NCBI GenBank assembly: GCA_037367355.1
Contig: CM074701.1
Span: 1,674,001-1,738,000, forward strand
Source of the DNA: Neoscytalidium dimidiatum
Taxonomy: Eukaryota; Ascomycota; Dothideomycetes; Botryosphaeriales; Botryosphaeriaceae
DNA length: 64,000 nt
Reading direction: 5' to 3'
Shown: piece after piece, positions 1-11,520 of the stretch
How the letters are laid out: each line of letters opens with the position of its first letter
How positions within the stretch are numbered: the first letter of the stretch is position 1
Translations under genes and position numbers: made by a program
Notes under the pieces: model-generated
What the model was told of the DNA's origin: nothing
The model's database searches: none
Seen by the model: the letters and a program-made list of their open reading frames with translations, nothing else

Positions 1-2907
1 TTCGCTGGAATGGTCGACGAGATGTCGTCTGCGAAACTTCCTCGCCTCCTGGAGGTGATCGGAGAGCTTCAACCGTCCCAGAACGACTCGCAACTCCTCC
101 CGCCATGGATTGCTGTGCTCTCGCGCGGTTATGATGTCGCCGCCCAGGTTGAGCCCGAGGAGACCTTCCAGAAGTTGCCTGACTTGTTCACGATGATGTC
201 CAACTTCCTTGCCTCGGCCTCGCACAACATTCGGATATCCGCGTCGGAGGGAATGATTTCGTTCTTGGCCAATTGCATCCCCGATAGCGTCCTCCTGGAA
301 CCCTCTATATACGACGAGAAAGTCTTGGAAAAATTAGCGAAGAATTCGGCAGACCTGCTTAGCGTTAAGTACCAGGCTGCATGGATGGAGGTCTTCAACG
401 TCCTGGGTGCCATGTTTGATGCCTTCCGCTGGCGGGCTGCTCCGATCATGTCGAGTGTTGTCAAGACTGTTGGGGACTTGAGAAGCAACGAATCATTTAT
501 GGGCAAGAAGGAGGCTGATGAGGTCCTTGGGAAGGCGATTCGGGCAATGGGTCCTGATAATGTCCTGGAAATCTTGCCTTTGAACCTGCACAAGCCGGTC
601 GCCGGTCAGCCTGGACGCGCTTGGCTGCTTCCAATTCTGAGAGATTCTGTGGCGAATGCAAGGCTTGCGCACTTCCGTTCCGAGATGGTGCCCCTCAGTG
701 AGGCCATGTTCCAAAGAGTGCTCAACCACGGCAATGCTGAGAAGACGATGGAGGTCAAGATTTTTGAGACCATCGTTAATCAGACTTGGGCCACTCTTCC
801 CGGATACTGCGACTTGCCCGTTGATCTGACAGAAGCTTTCGATCAGAGCTTTGCTGAGATGATCGCAAATCTCCTGTATCAGCAGGTTGAGCTCCGGACA
901 GACCTCTGCAGAGCACTTCAGAATCTGGTGGAGTCGAACAAAGCCATCGCTGAGATTGATGGCGAGGATGATCTCGTAGCTCAGTCCAGGGTCTCCAAGA
1001 CAGATGCACAGAAGAATTTGGAGTACCTTTCGAGCTTTGCATCGAACATTCTCGCGGTTCTTTTCAATGTCTACAACCAGACTCTCCCGCAGTCCCGGGG
1101 GAATATCCTGAACTGCATCAATGCATATCTCAGCATTACTCCGGCTTCCGAGCTGATGGAGACCTTCACCCGCGTCGCGACCATGCTCGAGCAGTCTTTG
1201 AACGAAGGCGGCTCGCAAACACAAGCAGACAAGCAGAAGGATAAGAAGACCGCGGATAAGATGCCTCCGGCCAGCCATACTTTGATGGATCTTGTCATCA
1301 CGATTTCGATATATCTGCCTCGGGAGAGTTTTGCCACCCTCTTCAATATTGCAACTCTGATGATCAACAAAGAAGATGATCCCCAGCTACAAAAGAAGGC
1401 TTACAAGCTTATTCCACGTCTCGCGGAATCGGAACTTGGCCGTGCTGCCCTTCTAGAACGGAATTCTGAGCTGCAGAAACTACTTCTTGATAGTGCACCT
1501 AAGGCCTCTAGTCCTGCTAAGCGTGATCGCATGGCTGCTCTCACACAGGTCGTCGAATATCTGCCTAAGTCCGACCTGCATTTCATTCCCTCTATTATTT
1601 CCGAAGTTGTTATCGGTTGTAAAGAAGTTAATGAGAAGGCAAGAACAGCTGCGTTTGACTTGCTTGTCCTGATGGGCGAGAAAATGCAGCAGGGCGGTAC
1701 TGTTGTCCAGTCCAAGATCCCGCTCATGGACGAAAGCGCGCCAACAGTGCCTGCTAGTCTTGAGGAATTCGTAACGATGATGTCTGCCGGTCTTGCAGGC
1801 TCAACGCCTCACATGATCAGCGCATCCATCACTGGCATCACTCGCATTTTGTACCAATTCCGCACTTCGCTGCCCGAAGCGGTCATCACTGACCTTGTTC
1901 AAACAATGGACCTTTTCCTCACTTCCGCTAACCGAGAAATTGTACGGTCAGTCCTCGGCTTCGTCAAGGTCTCGGTCATCTCCCTTCCGGGCAGCATCAT
2001 GCTTCCTCGCCTGAAGTCACTCATCCCGAACCTCTTGGTGTGGAGTCACGAGCACAAAGGTCACTTCAAAGCCAAGGTCAAGCACATTTTCGAGCGCATG
2101 ATCCGGCGCTTTGGCGTTGAGGTCGTTGAGAAGAACACGCCCGAGAGCGACCGCAAGCTCGTCGCCAACATCCGCAAGACGCACAACCGACAGAAGCGCA
2201 AGAAGGAGGCGGCCGCGGCCGAGGACAGCGAGCAACAGGCCCACAAGACGGAGAAGCGGCGGAGCAAGTTCGAGAGCGAGTACGACGAGGCCGTGTACGG
2301 CTCGGACGAGGAGTCAGACTCGGGATCAGACGTCAGCGACAACGAGGCTATGGGCCGCGGCAAAGGAGGGAAGAAGGGTAAGGGCGGCAGCGCATACATC
2401 ATCGAGGACGAAGACGAGCCGCTCGATCTGCTCGATCGTAAGGCGCTGGCGAATGTGTCGTCGACGAAGCCACTCAAGGGCCGCACGGGCGCTCAGCAGC
2501 AGAGGACGAAGGCTAAGCTCGATCTTGATGGGAAGCTGTTGCTGGGGGAGTCGAGCGACGATGACGATGAAATGGTCTTGGATGGTGGGAACGGCGAGCC
2601 GAGCTTGGAGGAGGGCATAAATGCGTACGTCAGCGCCATTAGAGGACAGGATACGGGCGCGAGGAGGGGCAGGGGAGGGAAGATCAAGTTTTCGAATAGG
2701 AAGGGCAAGGGTGCTGATGATGGTGGGGATGAGATGGAGGTGGATGAGGTGGAGGTGGCGGAGAAATTGAAGGGAAAGCATCCCCAGAGGAAACCGTTGG
2801 GTGGAGGGAAAGTTGGCAGTGGCGGTGGTGGAGGTGGTGGGTTTGGGAAAACAAGGGGCGGAAGGGTTGGTAAGGGTGGCAGAGGTGGGAGAGGTGGTAG
2901 AAGATAA
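1..2907 (+). CDS. RRP12: RRP12-like ribosome biogenesis protein, 5' end outside window
   Basis: The frame is open from the first base, so the N-terminus lies upstream; about 968 codons are visible, against roughly 1200-1300 residues for the family. Rrp12 is a HEAT/ARM-repeat nucleolar protein that helps export and maturation of pre-40S and pre-60S particles. The visible part begins in helical repeats of the NUC173 region, continues as a long alpha-solenoid, and changes near visible residue 715 into a charged tail with basic clusters (nuclear-localisation-like) and acidic serine stretches. It ends in a glycine/arginine-rich tail of GRGG type, typical of nucleolar RNA-binding proteins. No intron is apparent in this exon. 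Identification rests on domain order and overall resemblance; the exact start cannot be given. Confidence 0.85.
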   Translation, partial: FAGMVDEMSSAKLPRLLEVIGELQPSQNDSQLLPPWIAVLSRGYDVAAQVEPEETFQKLPDLFTMMSNFLASASHNIRISASEGMISFLANCIPDSVLLEPSIYDEKVLEKLAKNSADLLSVKYQAAWMEVFNVLGAMFDAFRWRAAPIMSSVVKTVGDLRSNESFMGKKEADEVLGKAIRAMGPDNVLEILPLNLHKPVAGQPGRAWLLPILRDSVANARLAHFRSEMVPLSEAMFQRVLNHGNAEKTMEVKIFETIVNQTWATLPGYCDLPVDLTEAFDQSFAEMIANLLYQQVELRTDLCRALQNLVESNKAIAEIDGEDDLVAQSRVSKTDAQKNLEYLSSFASNILAVLFNVYNQTLPQSRGNILNCINAYLSITPASELMETFTRVATMLEQSLNEGGSQTQADKQKDKKTADKMPPASHTLMDLVITISIYLPRESFATLFNIATLMINKEDDPQLQKKAYKLIPRLAESELGRAALLERNSELQKLLLDSAPKASSPAKRDRMAALTQVVEYLPKSDLHFIPSIISEVVIGCKEVNEKARTAAFDLLVLMGEKMQQGGTVVQSKIPLMDESAPTVPASLEEFVTMMSAGLAGSTPHMISASITGITRILYQFRTSLPEAVITDLVQTMDLFLTSANREIVRSVLGFVKVSVISLPGSIMLPRLKSLIPNLLVWSHEHKGHFKAKVKHIFERMIRRFGVEVVEKNTPESDRKLVANIRKTHNRQKRKKEAAAAEDSEQQAHKTEKRRSKFESEYDEAVYGSDEESDSGSDVSDNEAMGRGKGGKKGKGGSAYIIEDEDEPLDLLDRKALANVSSTKPLKGRTGAQQQRTKAKLDLDGKLLLGESSDDDDEMVLDGGNGEPSLEEGINAYVSAIRGQDTGARRGRGGKIKFSNRKGKGADDGGDEMEVDEVEVAEKLKGKHPQRKPLGGGKVGSGGGGGGGFGKTRGGRVGKGGRGGRGGRR

Positions 2908-3617
2908 ATGCTGCGATAGGGTCTCGGGCTTGCTTTGGACGAGGCGTCGGGCTGGAAAAGTAGCTAGTGTTTTTTTTTTTTTTTCCCATTTGAGATTGCG
3001 GAATACCATGCCTTTCACTTTTCTTGATGTTTCTTCTATCCTTACTCTCAGATAACGCAAAAGCGTTTGAATAGCTTTCAAGGTAAGATAGGATAATAAA
3101 GGCTATTGCAGTCTAACGAGAGCTTAGTTGCTCTGTTTCCCACTAAATTTGCTAGATGGCTAAGCATGAGTTGAGGGCCGCATACTTGCGAAAAGCGAGA
3201 TTAGGATCTAGATCAGTATACTCTTTGTAAATGAGAGGTTGAAGCGTCATGTAAACTTCCAAGCCGTAATTGTGGCCCGGATCATTGGCCAAGGCACTAT
3301 TAAGATATCAGAGATGATGTGGACGCATTGATGCCACAACAAATTAACGTAGAAATAATAGCGAAGGCTCATTACCCTCATTTGTGAGAGGCGCGGGCAC
3401 ACACTCATGACGTCAGTCAAGCCTGGGATATTCCCCAAGGATCGGACACGCAAGACTGGGCTTCACTGATTTGCACAGACAATCTACAGATGCTCCTGGG
3501 GTGAATTCACTGCGCCATTCTGTATGATACAAGATTCTTGGCCGCAATGTCTATTGCACGTACCACCACGAACCTAATACTACCAAAGACGAACCCTATT
3601 GACTGAGGTGATTCCAT
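2908..3617. other. Convergent 3' intergenic region
   Basis: This lies between the ends of RRP12 (+) and COX12 (-). It holds a T-run near 2970-2984 and an AATAAA hexamer at 3095-3100 that could serve RRP12 polyadenylation. I see no coding sequence. Confidence 0.5.
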
Positions 3618-4308
3618 CTATTGGTCCAGGCGGACGGGGAAAGTGCCGTTCTCTGTTGGAGACTATTAGTAGACTGTACGAACCACAAGAGATTGAGCTG
3701 CGGTGTACTCACCACGCTGGTCGTCCCAGCGCTCGACCCAACCGCTGGGGCACAGCGACCTGTAGGCAAGGAGGAACTGCGACGACTGTCAGGTACCAGA
3801 GCGACATCGTTAGAAGATGGAAGCCGACATACCTGGCGGCAGGGAGCGAAGTCCTCACCCTTGGCGAGGATGCACTTGTGGTAGTCGACGTAGTTCTGCC
3901 AGCAGTGCTTGGTCCTGGAGTGCACTGTTAGACTCATGCGCTCGTAATGATCATAAAGTATTGATAAGAGGCTCACTGGTTCTGGTTCGGGAAGCGGGCG
4001 TCGAAGCCTGTAGTGGTGCGGTGTGAGCAATGCGGATCACCCTCGCCTGAGATAGAGCAATGACCGTCGGAGCAACGCTCCCTCTTCATTCCAATGCACT
4101 GGGTAACATGCCATATGGAGCACAGCTGGAGAGAGGAAGCGCTGCTCGGTGTCGGGAAGCTTGGTGTGGGAATGACGTACCGGCTGCAAGTAGTAGTGGG
4201 CTCACGGTCAGCGCTGGGATTCGATCTTCAACGGATGGACGGAACGGGAGGACGCTCACCAGTAACGAACTTGAAGGGCTTAGTCTCGCGCTCCTCGGAG
4301 TCAGACAT
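3618..4308 (-). CDS. COX12: Cytochrome c oxidase subunit VIb (Cox12/COX6B)
   Basis: Five exons (complement of 4260-4308, 3977-4007, 3833-3914, 3713-3776, 3618-3652) join in frame to an 86-residue protein, the usual size for this subunit. Cox12 sits on the intermembrane-space face of complex IV and is imported by the Mia40 disulfide relay. The diagnostic cysteines are present: Cys31-x9-Cys41 and Cys52-x10-Cys63, the CX9C/CX10C pattern of COX6B, with the family sequences CWQNYVDYHKC and YRSLCPSGW around them. The start begins MSDSEERETKPF, as in other fungal orthologues. The gene is divergent from an NDUFA4-like gene across 315 bases. Exon 2 is only 31 bases, so simple ORF calling misses the gene. 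All introns have GT-AG ends. Confidence 0.95.
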
Positions 4309-4623
4309 GGCGGCGACGTGGAATTGGAGAGGCTGCGGGGGTTGGGGGATAGCAGTTGTTGCGATGCAGATGCGGCGGAAGGGTGGTAATTCGGCGATGG
4401 TGGTTCGATGGAAGCGCGCAAAGACAGCGGCGCGGTAACTTCCGGGGGCAGCTCCCACCGCCCGGCCGAACAAGGGAGCCTCACAGGCATGCAGACGTCT
4501 GGTCTTGGCGTGCAGCTGCTTGCCCGAGAAGACCTCCAAGCGTCAACCCTCCTTCCTCCGCATCCGCACCCGTCAACCAAGCCGACCCTCTCCACTCTGC
4601 AACACAACTCTGCGTTGCCCACC
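4309..4623. promoter_or_regulatory. Shared promoter between COX12 and the NDUFA4-like gene
   Basis: These 315 bases separate the start codons of two divergent genes for mitochondrial respiratory-chain subunits and must hold both 5' leaders and core promoters. The half next to the NDUFA4-like gene is C-rich with pyrimidine tracts close to its ATG. I see no clear TATA box. Joint regulation is an inference from the geometry. Confidence 0.5.
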
Positions 4624-5248
4624 ATGCTTGCCTCTCGCACCGTCGGCCTCCAGGCCGTCCGCGCCTTTCAGCCCATCCGCTTCGCCGCTCCCGTTACCCG
4701 CCAGGCCCGCTTCCTCAACATGAAGGCCACCCCGCGCATGATGCGCCCCGTCCCCGTACGTCGCAATATATCCTAGAGTTAATCAGACCAAGATGCTGAC
4801 AGTCTGGTGCAGAAGGAGGAGCACAGCGGTAAGCTCTCCTGCCGCGCAATGGCATCCCAAGCGCACATACGCGTTGCCCACTTTCCCGCCACGAGCTCTG
4901 CGATTATTTGACGAATCTGACTGACCGTACCGGTGCAGCCCACACAATCTCTCAGCGCATCCGCACCCTCAAGAAGATTCCCCCGGAGTTGATTCCCCTC
5001 GGTACGTTGCCATCCCTTCTTTCTTGATGATGTCAAGATTACGTGCTTTCGCTAACGCTGTCGGTGTGTCATTGCAGGCATTGTCCTTTCGTAAGAATCA
5101 CCAGACACCTCTCGTAGAGCGTACTGTCTGCTAACGTAGGACCCCTCTTGTCAGTGTCGCCGTTGGTGCAGCCGTCTTCTCCATCTTCAGGAAGCTCTAC
5201 GTCGACAAGACTCTCCGCCTCGCCAGGCAGAGGGGCCACGAGGCATAG
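4624..5248 (+). CDS. NDUFA4/MLRQ (B12D)-family respiratory subunit
   Basis: Exons 4624-4755, 4813-4828, 4939-5001, 5078-5090 and 5155-5248 join to 105 residues. The first ~40 residues are rich in Arg, Ala and Ser with no acids, as in a mitochondrial presequence. One membrane segment follows at about residues 67-87, preceded by the family-like stretch RIRTLKKIPPELIPLGIV and followed by a short basic tail. This fits the B12D/NDUFA4 (complex I MLRQ subunit) family, whose mammalian member is now placed in complex IV. Two of the exons are microexons of 16 and 13 bases; their phases are consistent and all junctions are GT-AG. The family call is by resemblance only; a different small inner-membrane protein cannot be excluded. 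Confidence 0.75.
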
Positions 5249-5595
5249 CTTGCTTCTGAATCACACGCGCCGGTATGGGAAATGAAAGGACTCGAAGACT
5301 GCTAGGAAAGCCTTTCTTTTACATTGATTGAAATTGAGGAGACCTGAGGATATCTTTGTACAGGAAGTGACCAGCCGTCCAAATTCCAAATTCCTTGAAA
5401 CTATATACACATATGCAATGGCTCCTTTGTTGCGCCTCTGACTCCGCCCCGAAAGCCGAATTTAGAGTGATAATTCCCGTACACGTGAATTCAGACCTTT
5501 TTGTGGACCCTTGGAAATATATCAAGGAGCGAGCCCGGATACTCTAGCCCCTCTGGACAATTTCTCAGCTTTCACCCGCAGTCGTCTCGCCTTCT
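5249..5595. other. Convergent 3' intergenic region
   Basis: This lies between the ends of the NDUFA4-like gene (+) and the RRM gene (-). It would contain both 3' UTRs; no coding sequence or repeat is evident. Confidence 0.4.
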
Positions 5596-6107
5596 TCACT
5601 CGGGCTTCGGACCGGCGACATCCAGTCCTTCCAAACCCTGCATGGGATCCGCTGGTGCCATAGCTCCTGCTTTTGCTTGCTCCGCAGCCAATCGGTCTTC
5701 TTCACTAACCGCATGCTTGGCCAAATAGCCCTCCTGCGAGAGGTCAACACTAACTGTGTTTGCAAATGTATTTGACCGCAACGTACCTGCTCCCAAATGG
5801 CGGTCTTGCTCCCCAGGCCCTCGTTCTGGTCCTTTTGAGGCTTGGCGGCGGCGACTTTGATGACGCGACCGAACAGCTCGCTCTGGTCCATGTTGTCGAT
5901 GGCTTCCCTGGCGTCGGATGCGTGCTCGAACTCTACGTAGCCAAAACCGCGATGTGGGTCAGTCGACGAGGGTAGATCGGGCTTGGGCAGAGATATGTCG
6001 ACGATCTCGCCGAAGGGCACGAATGCATCGTGCAGCGTACGAGTGGTGACCTGATTGTCGAGGCCGCCGACATAGACGGTTGCCTTGAGGCGCGCGGTTT
6101 CCGACAT
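5596..6107 (-). CDS. RRM protein of the PPIE/Cyp33 type without cyclophilin domain
   Basis: Two exons (complement of 5787-6107 and 5596-5733) give 152 residues. One RNA recognition motif covers about residues 9-85, with RNP2 VYVGGL at 11-16 and RNP1 RGFGYVEF at 53-60. The pattern [14 protein letters not shown] and the later [13 protein letters not shown] closely resemble the RRM of human PPIE/Cyp33, a spliceosome-associated cyclophilin. Here the peptidyl-prolyl isomerase domain is absent: only ~60 residues follow, low in complexity and rich in Ala, Glu and Gly. It probably acts in pre-mRNA processing (inference). The start is the first ATG of the exon with the RRM close behind. The intron is GTACGT...GCAG with intact phase. 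Divergent from SEC31. Confidence 0.85.
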
Positions 6108-6568
6108 GCTGTAACTTTGCGCCCTGGCGCGTTGAGGGCGAGGAAGAGAGCGCGAAGTTACAGGGTGGTCCGGATAAGAAAATGAATAGATATCACGTGC
6201 AGGAAGGCTGGGCTGTTTCTGCGGGCGGTTTGCTGGGTTTGCTGGGTGGGCTTGGTGCGGCGATGCGGGTGGCAGCTGCCCGAGACGAGCGTCGACCCCG
6301 GGGCTTGGCGGCGGGCGCCCGCGAGGCCACCTTGTGGGAAAGTCGCCCAGCATGCGCTCATGACGACCGGATACCCCAGCAGCTCTCCCTCCCAATTCAC
6401 GACCAACCCCTCCACCTCCTCTCGCCCAGAGCTGCTGCAGCTCCGTTCTTCTCTCTCTCTCTCTCTCTCTCTCTTTCCAGTGATACCCTTCCTAAACCTC
6501 TAAGTCAGTCTCGTGTTGCTCACGTCCGCGCCGAGCTCGCCGCTCTCCTCGACCACGATACAGCAGCA
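6108..6568. promoter_or_regulatory. Divergent promoter of the RRM gene and SEC31
   Basis: The 461 bases between the two start codons carry both 5' leaders. A CT-dinucleotide tract on the plus strand at about 6448-6474 lies roughly 95 bases before the SEC31 ATG, where pyrimidine-rich leader or promoter elements are common in filamentous fungi. Confidence 0.45.
6448..6474 (+). repeat. (CT)n microsatellite
   Basis: About 13 uninterrupted CT units in the SEC31 5' region. Such tracts in fungal promoters often mark the transcription start area; length polymorphism is likely. Confidence 0.8.
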
Positions 6569-9500
6569 ATGGTACGCCTGCGGGAAATCCCCCGGACGGC
6601 CACCTTTGCCTGGTCTCCTGGCCCTGCCGCGCCATTGATCGCCACCGGAACCAGGGCTGGCGCCGTCGATGCAGACTTCTCGAACGAGACACAGCTGGAA
6701 TTGTGGGACCTTGCGCTCAACTCCCCCGAGCAAACGGTCGAGCTCCAGCCCGCTGCCAGCATAAGCTTGGATTCAAGGTACATTACCTGCGAAGCTCCTC
6801 TGGCTTCCTGCAATCCGGCATGAGAAGACTACGCATACTGACCTCTTCCGCATCGCCAGGTTCCACGACATCGCCTGGAGCCAGCCCGATGAAGCCCATC
6901 CGAGGGGCATAATAGCCGGAGCCCTGGAGAGTGGAAACTTGGACCTCTGGGACGCGCAAAAGCTGCTTAGTGATGCCAGGTAGGTCAATTGATAATATCC
7001 TCCCTCGTGCGCTCGTCTGACATAGAATAGCGACGCCGCCTTCCTGTCCCGCACCTCCAAACACAGCGGCGCCATCAAGGCACTCCAGTTCAACCCTTTC
7101 AAGCCAGAGCTTCTTGCCACGGCCGGTGCAAAAGGCGAACTCTATATTACCGACATCAACAACATCAACCCCTTCCGTCTAGGCAACTCGGCCGCCCGCG
7201 CAGATGACTTCGAGGCTCTCGACTGGAACAAGAAGGTTCCTTACATCTTGGCTACTGGCAGCAGCGGAGGTTTCGTGACCGTATGGGATCTGAAGACGAA
7301 GAAGGAAAACTTGACTTTAAACAATTACGGGAGGAAGGCGGTCAGCGCTATCGCATGGGATCCTGATGTTCCCACGCGCTTGATTACTGCTGTGCCCAGC
7401 GACCAAGATCCGTTGATCCTGATGTGGGATTTGAGGAACTCGAATGCTCCAGAGCGCATTCTCAAGGCGCATGATCAGGGTGTTCTGTCGTTGTCGTGGT
7501 GCAGCCAGGATAGCGACCTCCTTCTATCTTGTGGCAAGGACAACCGGACCCTCTGCTGGAACCCCCACACCGGTCAGGCTCTAGGCGAATTCCCCGTCGT
7601 CACGAATTGGACCTTCCAAACCAAGTTCAACCCGCACAACCCTAACCTTCTGGCGACGGCCTCGTTCGATGGTAAGATTGCGGTCCAAACGCTGCAAAAC
7701 ACGAAACAGGATGCGGACCCGGCGGCGGTTGCTGCCGCACCTCTGGACGGCGAGGACTTTTTTGCAAGGGCGCAGACTCAACCACAAGTCGCTACTTTCT
7801 CTCTACCCCAACCGCCCAAATGGTTACGGAGACCCGTCGGTGCCTCCTTTGGGTTCGGAGGAAAGCTCGTTAAGTTCGGCCCAGACGCTGCCACCAAGAA
7901 GTCCAAGATCAGCATTTCTACCTTCGCTGTTGATTCTGCAATTGGCGAAGCTACTCAAAAGTTTGAAGAGGCTCTGCAGAAGGGTGATCTAGCAAGCATT
8001 TGTGAAGCGAAGATTGCTGAAGCTAAGACCGACGAGGAGAAGGCAGACTGGACGGTCATTGAGACGTTGATTTCGGGCAGTGCTCGCTCTAAGCTCGTCG
8101 AATACTTAGGCTTTGCGAAGACTACTAGCACCGAAGTTGCCGATGAGGAGAACAAGGAGGCTCAGACCAACGGCACGACGGAGAAGGATGACACGTCATT
8201 CTTCGACAAGGCTGGCGATGGCGATGATTTTCTATCCAATTTGGCAGCGACAAAGGGTGTGAAGACAAACAACCCGTTTAAGATATTCACCGGTGAGGAA
8301 ACAGAGGCTGACAAGAGCATCACAAACGCTCTGATGCTGGGTAAGTTCGAGCAAGCGCTGGATATCTGCTTGAAGGAGAACCGCCTCTCAGATGCCTTTA
8401 TGATTGCCATCTGTGGTGGCCAAAAGTGCATCGATAAGGCTCAGGCTGCATACTTCAAGCGCAAGGCCGACGGTCCGAACTATCTGCGTCTGCTCGCATC
8501 GATCGTCGGCAAGAACCTTTGGGACGTTGTCTACAACGCGGATCTGGAGAACTGGAAGGAAGTCATGGCTACACTCTGCACCTATGCAGACGAGTCCGAG
8601 TTTCCTGACCTCTGCGAGGCTCTAGGTGATCGCCTGGAGGAATCTATACAGGAGGGCTCTGATTCCGGAAACCTCAGGAAGGACGCCTCTTTCTGCTACT
8701 TGGCTGGATCCAAGCTGGAAAAGGTTGTAGGCAACTGGGTTCAAGAACTGCAGGAGAGCGAGGACGCTGGCATTGAGCAAAAGGAGGGTGACACAACCTT
8801 TTCGATTCACGCCAGGTCTTTGCAGAATTTCATTGAGAAGGTCACGATTTTCAGGCAAGTCACCAAGTTCCAGGATTCGGAGCGCCAGAAGACGGCAGAC
8901 TGGAAGCTTGCTCCCTTGTACGCCAAGTACGTGGAGTATGCCGATGTCGTTGCTTCCCATGGCCAGCTCAGCATCGCAGAGAAGTACCTCGATCTCCTTC
9001 CCGAACAGTACCCCGCCGCGGACGTTGCGCGCAACCGCGTGAAGCAAGCAACCAGGAAGCCTACTGCTCAACCTACTCACCAGAGAACCGCTACTGCTGC
9101 CTCCACGATCCAAAGAGGCCAACGTGTCGTCCCAGCATACCAGCCTGTCGCCGCCGCCACCCCAACTCCCGCGGTCAACCCTTACGCCCCTCCAGGCATT
9201 GCCACTCCGCAGACAACTTCGCAGTATGCTCCTCCAGGATCCACTGCATCAAGCTATACTCCCGTCGGCTACCAGCCGCCTCAGGCCAACATCCCCAAGC
9301 CTAGTCCATACGGTGGATATGGCGGTTACCAGCCTCCTCAAGCGTCAACTATTGCACCGCCTCCTCGTAACTTCAGCTCTTCGCCTGCCGTTCCTCCACC
9401 ATCTCAAGCTACCAACATGACTCAATGGAATGATCTGCCCGAAGACTTCGCGAAGCCTAAACCCCCTACGTCTCGCCGTGGAACGCCTGGTGCTGCAGGT

Positions 9501-10592
9501 GCAATCACCTCGCCATTCCCTGGTGCGAACGTGGTCTCTCCGCCTCCGCCTGCTGGATCTCCCTACATGCAGCAGTCGAAGGCCACCCCCCCTCCTCCGC
9601 CCAAGGGACCTCTGCAGGGACCTCCACGTGTCACTTCACCACCAACTGGTTCTCCTACCACAGTTGGCTTCGACGCATCGAGACGATCATCGGCAGCAGC
9701 GAATGCCTATGCTCCTCCTCAGCCAACACAACAGTTCGCCCCGCCTCAGTCAACAATTCCCCGTGGTCCTTCGCCGTACAACCCTCCTCCTACATCTGCG
9801 CCCCCGTCCAACCGCTACACCCCGGCTCCCAATTCCCAACCTACGCCTCCGCCGCAGGCTGCTGCGTTGCCGAGGCAGGTGGCCCCGAACCCTTACGCTC
9901 CTCAGCCTCAATTCGGCGCACCTTCTCCTGTCCAGACTCCCAGCGCACTTCCACAAGGTCCACCATCCGCATACGCCAGACCTCCGCCTGCTGGCCCTCC
10001 ACAGGGACCACCGCGTGCTGGTCCTCCCCCCAGCGGACCTCCAAGAGCGGGACCTCCCGGAGGTCCTACGCCCGACTCAAGGCCCGGCACTTCGCAGTCC
10101 AACAATGCTCCTCCTGCAGCCCCGCCGAAGCCGCAATACCGTGAGTAGATCTGCCCTCATTTCCCGGATAACACTCTGACATCATCACAGCTGCCGGTGA
10201 CCGCTCACACATCCCTGAGAGTGCGAAGCCGATCTTCGAAATCCTTAGCGGAGAAATGGCCCGCGTCAAGGCTCGGGCGCCGCAGAACTTCTTACCGCAG
10301 GTTCTCGACACGGAGAAGAGGCTGAACATTCTATTCGACCACTTGAACAATGAGGATTTGCTCAAGCCCGACACGGTTCAGGAGATGGTGGAGCTGTCGC
10401 AGCATTTGCAGGGCAGGAACTACGATGCGGCGCAGACGCTGTTTACGGATTTGATGAAGAACAAGAATGACGAGGGAAGCAACTGGATGGTAAGTTTATG
10501 GTCATTCTTGTCTAATGTTCGGTATACTGATGTGTTCATCACAGGTTGGTGTCAAGCGTTTGATTCAGATGAGCAGGGCTACGCCTGTCTAA
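6569..10592 (+). CDS. SEC31: COPII coat subunit Sec31
   Basis: Five exons (6569-6777, 6860-6979, 7031-10140, 10191-10489, 10545-10592) join to 1262 residues, near the 1273 of yeast Sec31. With Sec13 it forms the outer COPII cage for ER-to-Golgi vesicles. Visible order: N-terminal WD40 propeller (about 1-330, with repeated VWDL/LWDL/MWDLR ends), central alpha-solenoid (about 350-700), a long proline-rich linker (about 720-1130) that binds Sec23/Sec24, and a C-terminal helical domain beginning near [19 protein letters not shown]. The third exon starts at 7031, because the acceptor GAATAG restores the WD40 frame whereas the AG at 7026 does not. The last exon encodes only 15 residues plus stop. 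An AATAAA follows the stop directly. This is an essential single-copy gene. Confidence 0.95.
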
Positions 10593-11520
10593 AAATAAAA
10601 CAAGGGAGCATGTGTTTAGGAAAAACACCTCAGTGAGAAAGGTATTGGGGTTCATGGCTATAGATGATGAACGTGTATGTTGGCAAAGCCGTTGTTGGTG
10701 TGGGTGAAAACATCAACTGTCGAGCAAAGTTAATGCGGATGATAAATTTCGTTCTCAGCTTCCTATCCGTTGCGTTCCTGTTTGTGTAGCATTTCGCAGT
10801 AAGAAGATAAGAAAAAGCCAGGTGTGCATGGTTTGCCCTCTGTTTACATCTTTACCAGATATCTTGGCCCCAGATTTCAAGCGGTGGACCGTTGAAGTGC
10901 AGCGTTCGCAGTACATTTCCGATCACTACAAGCAGCAGGCCAACCCTTGAGGCACCAAAAAAGACTTTCGGGAATGGTGCTTCGTCAGACCTAGTCGTGT
11001 CTCACCGTTTCGGGAGGCGACCATCCGCTGACCGAGGCGGAGCATCCCACACGAGCGCATTGGTTCGTACGAATACTCAGATGAATCACTCACGAGCCAT
11101 CCGGAGCCGCGTCACCGGGTACGTTAGCAGTGTTAATGTGTGATCATAGCCTCTCTCTAATCCCAGGAGCTTTGTCCTTGCATTCGTGGTATCTCTGGTT
11201 TTCCAGAATTCTAAAATCATGGCTTCGCTCATTCAAGAGGAAAAAAAATGGGCCCCCGGTTGGCCATCATCGCCCTTGCCGATGCATCCCCAAAAGTTTG
11301 ATGTTCCTTTCCCTCCGCAGCGCGTGGCATTACTCTGTGTCATTACGCCATTTCATTGCTTGGGCGCAATGTCATACTTCCTTTCTGCTCTTGTGGCCGC
11401 GGGTCAGATCTGGAGGCCTAAATGCCGTCTGTCGGCCGAATGTCCAGACTTTCGCTCTTGTTGCCCCTCCTGTCATTCCTGAGTACGCGGTCATTCCGCC
11501 GGCAATTCGGCTCTCCCTCC
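10593..11520. other. Convergent intergenic region
   Basis: Nine hundred bases between the ends of SEC31 (+) and RPB3 (-). Short open frames on both strands have no recognisable domain, and I see no RNA gene or repeat. Confidence 0.4.

Noticed and set aside
10892..11143. 83-codon plus-strand frame after SEC31
   Set aside because: Short, no domain, no splice support.
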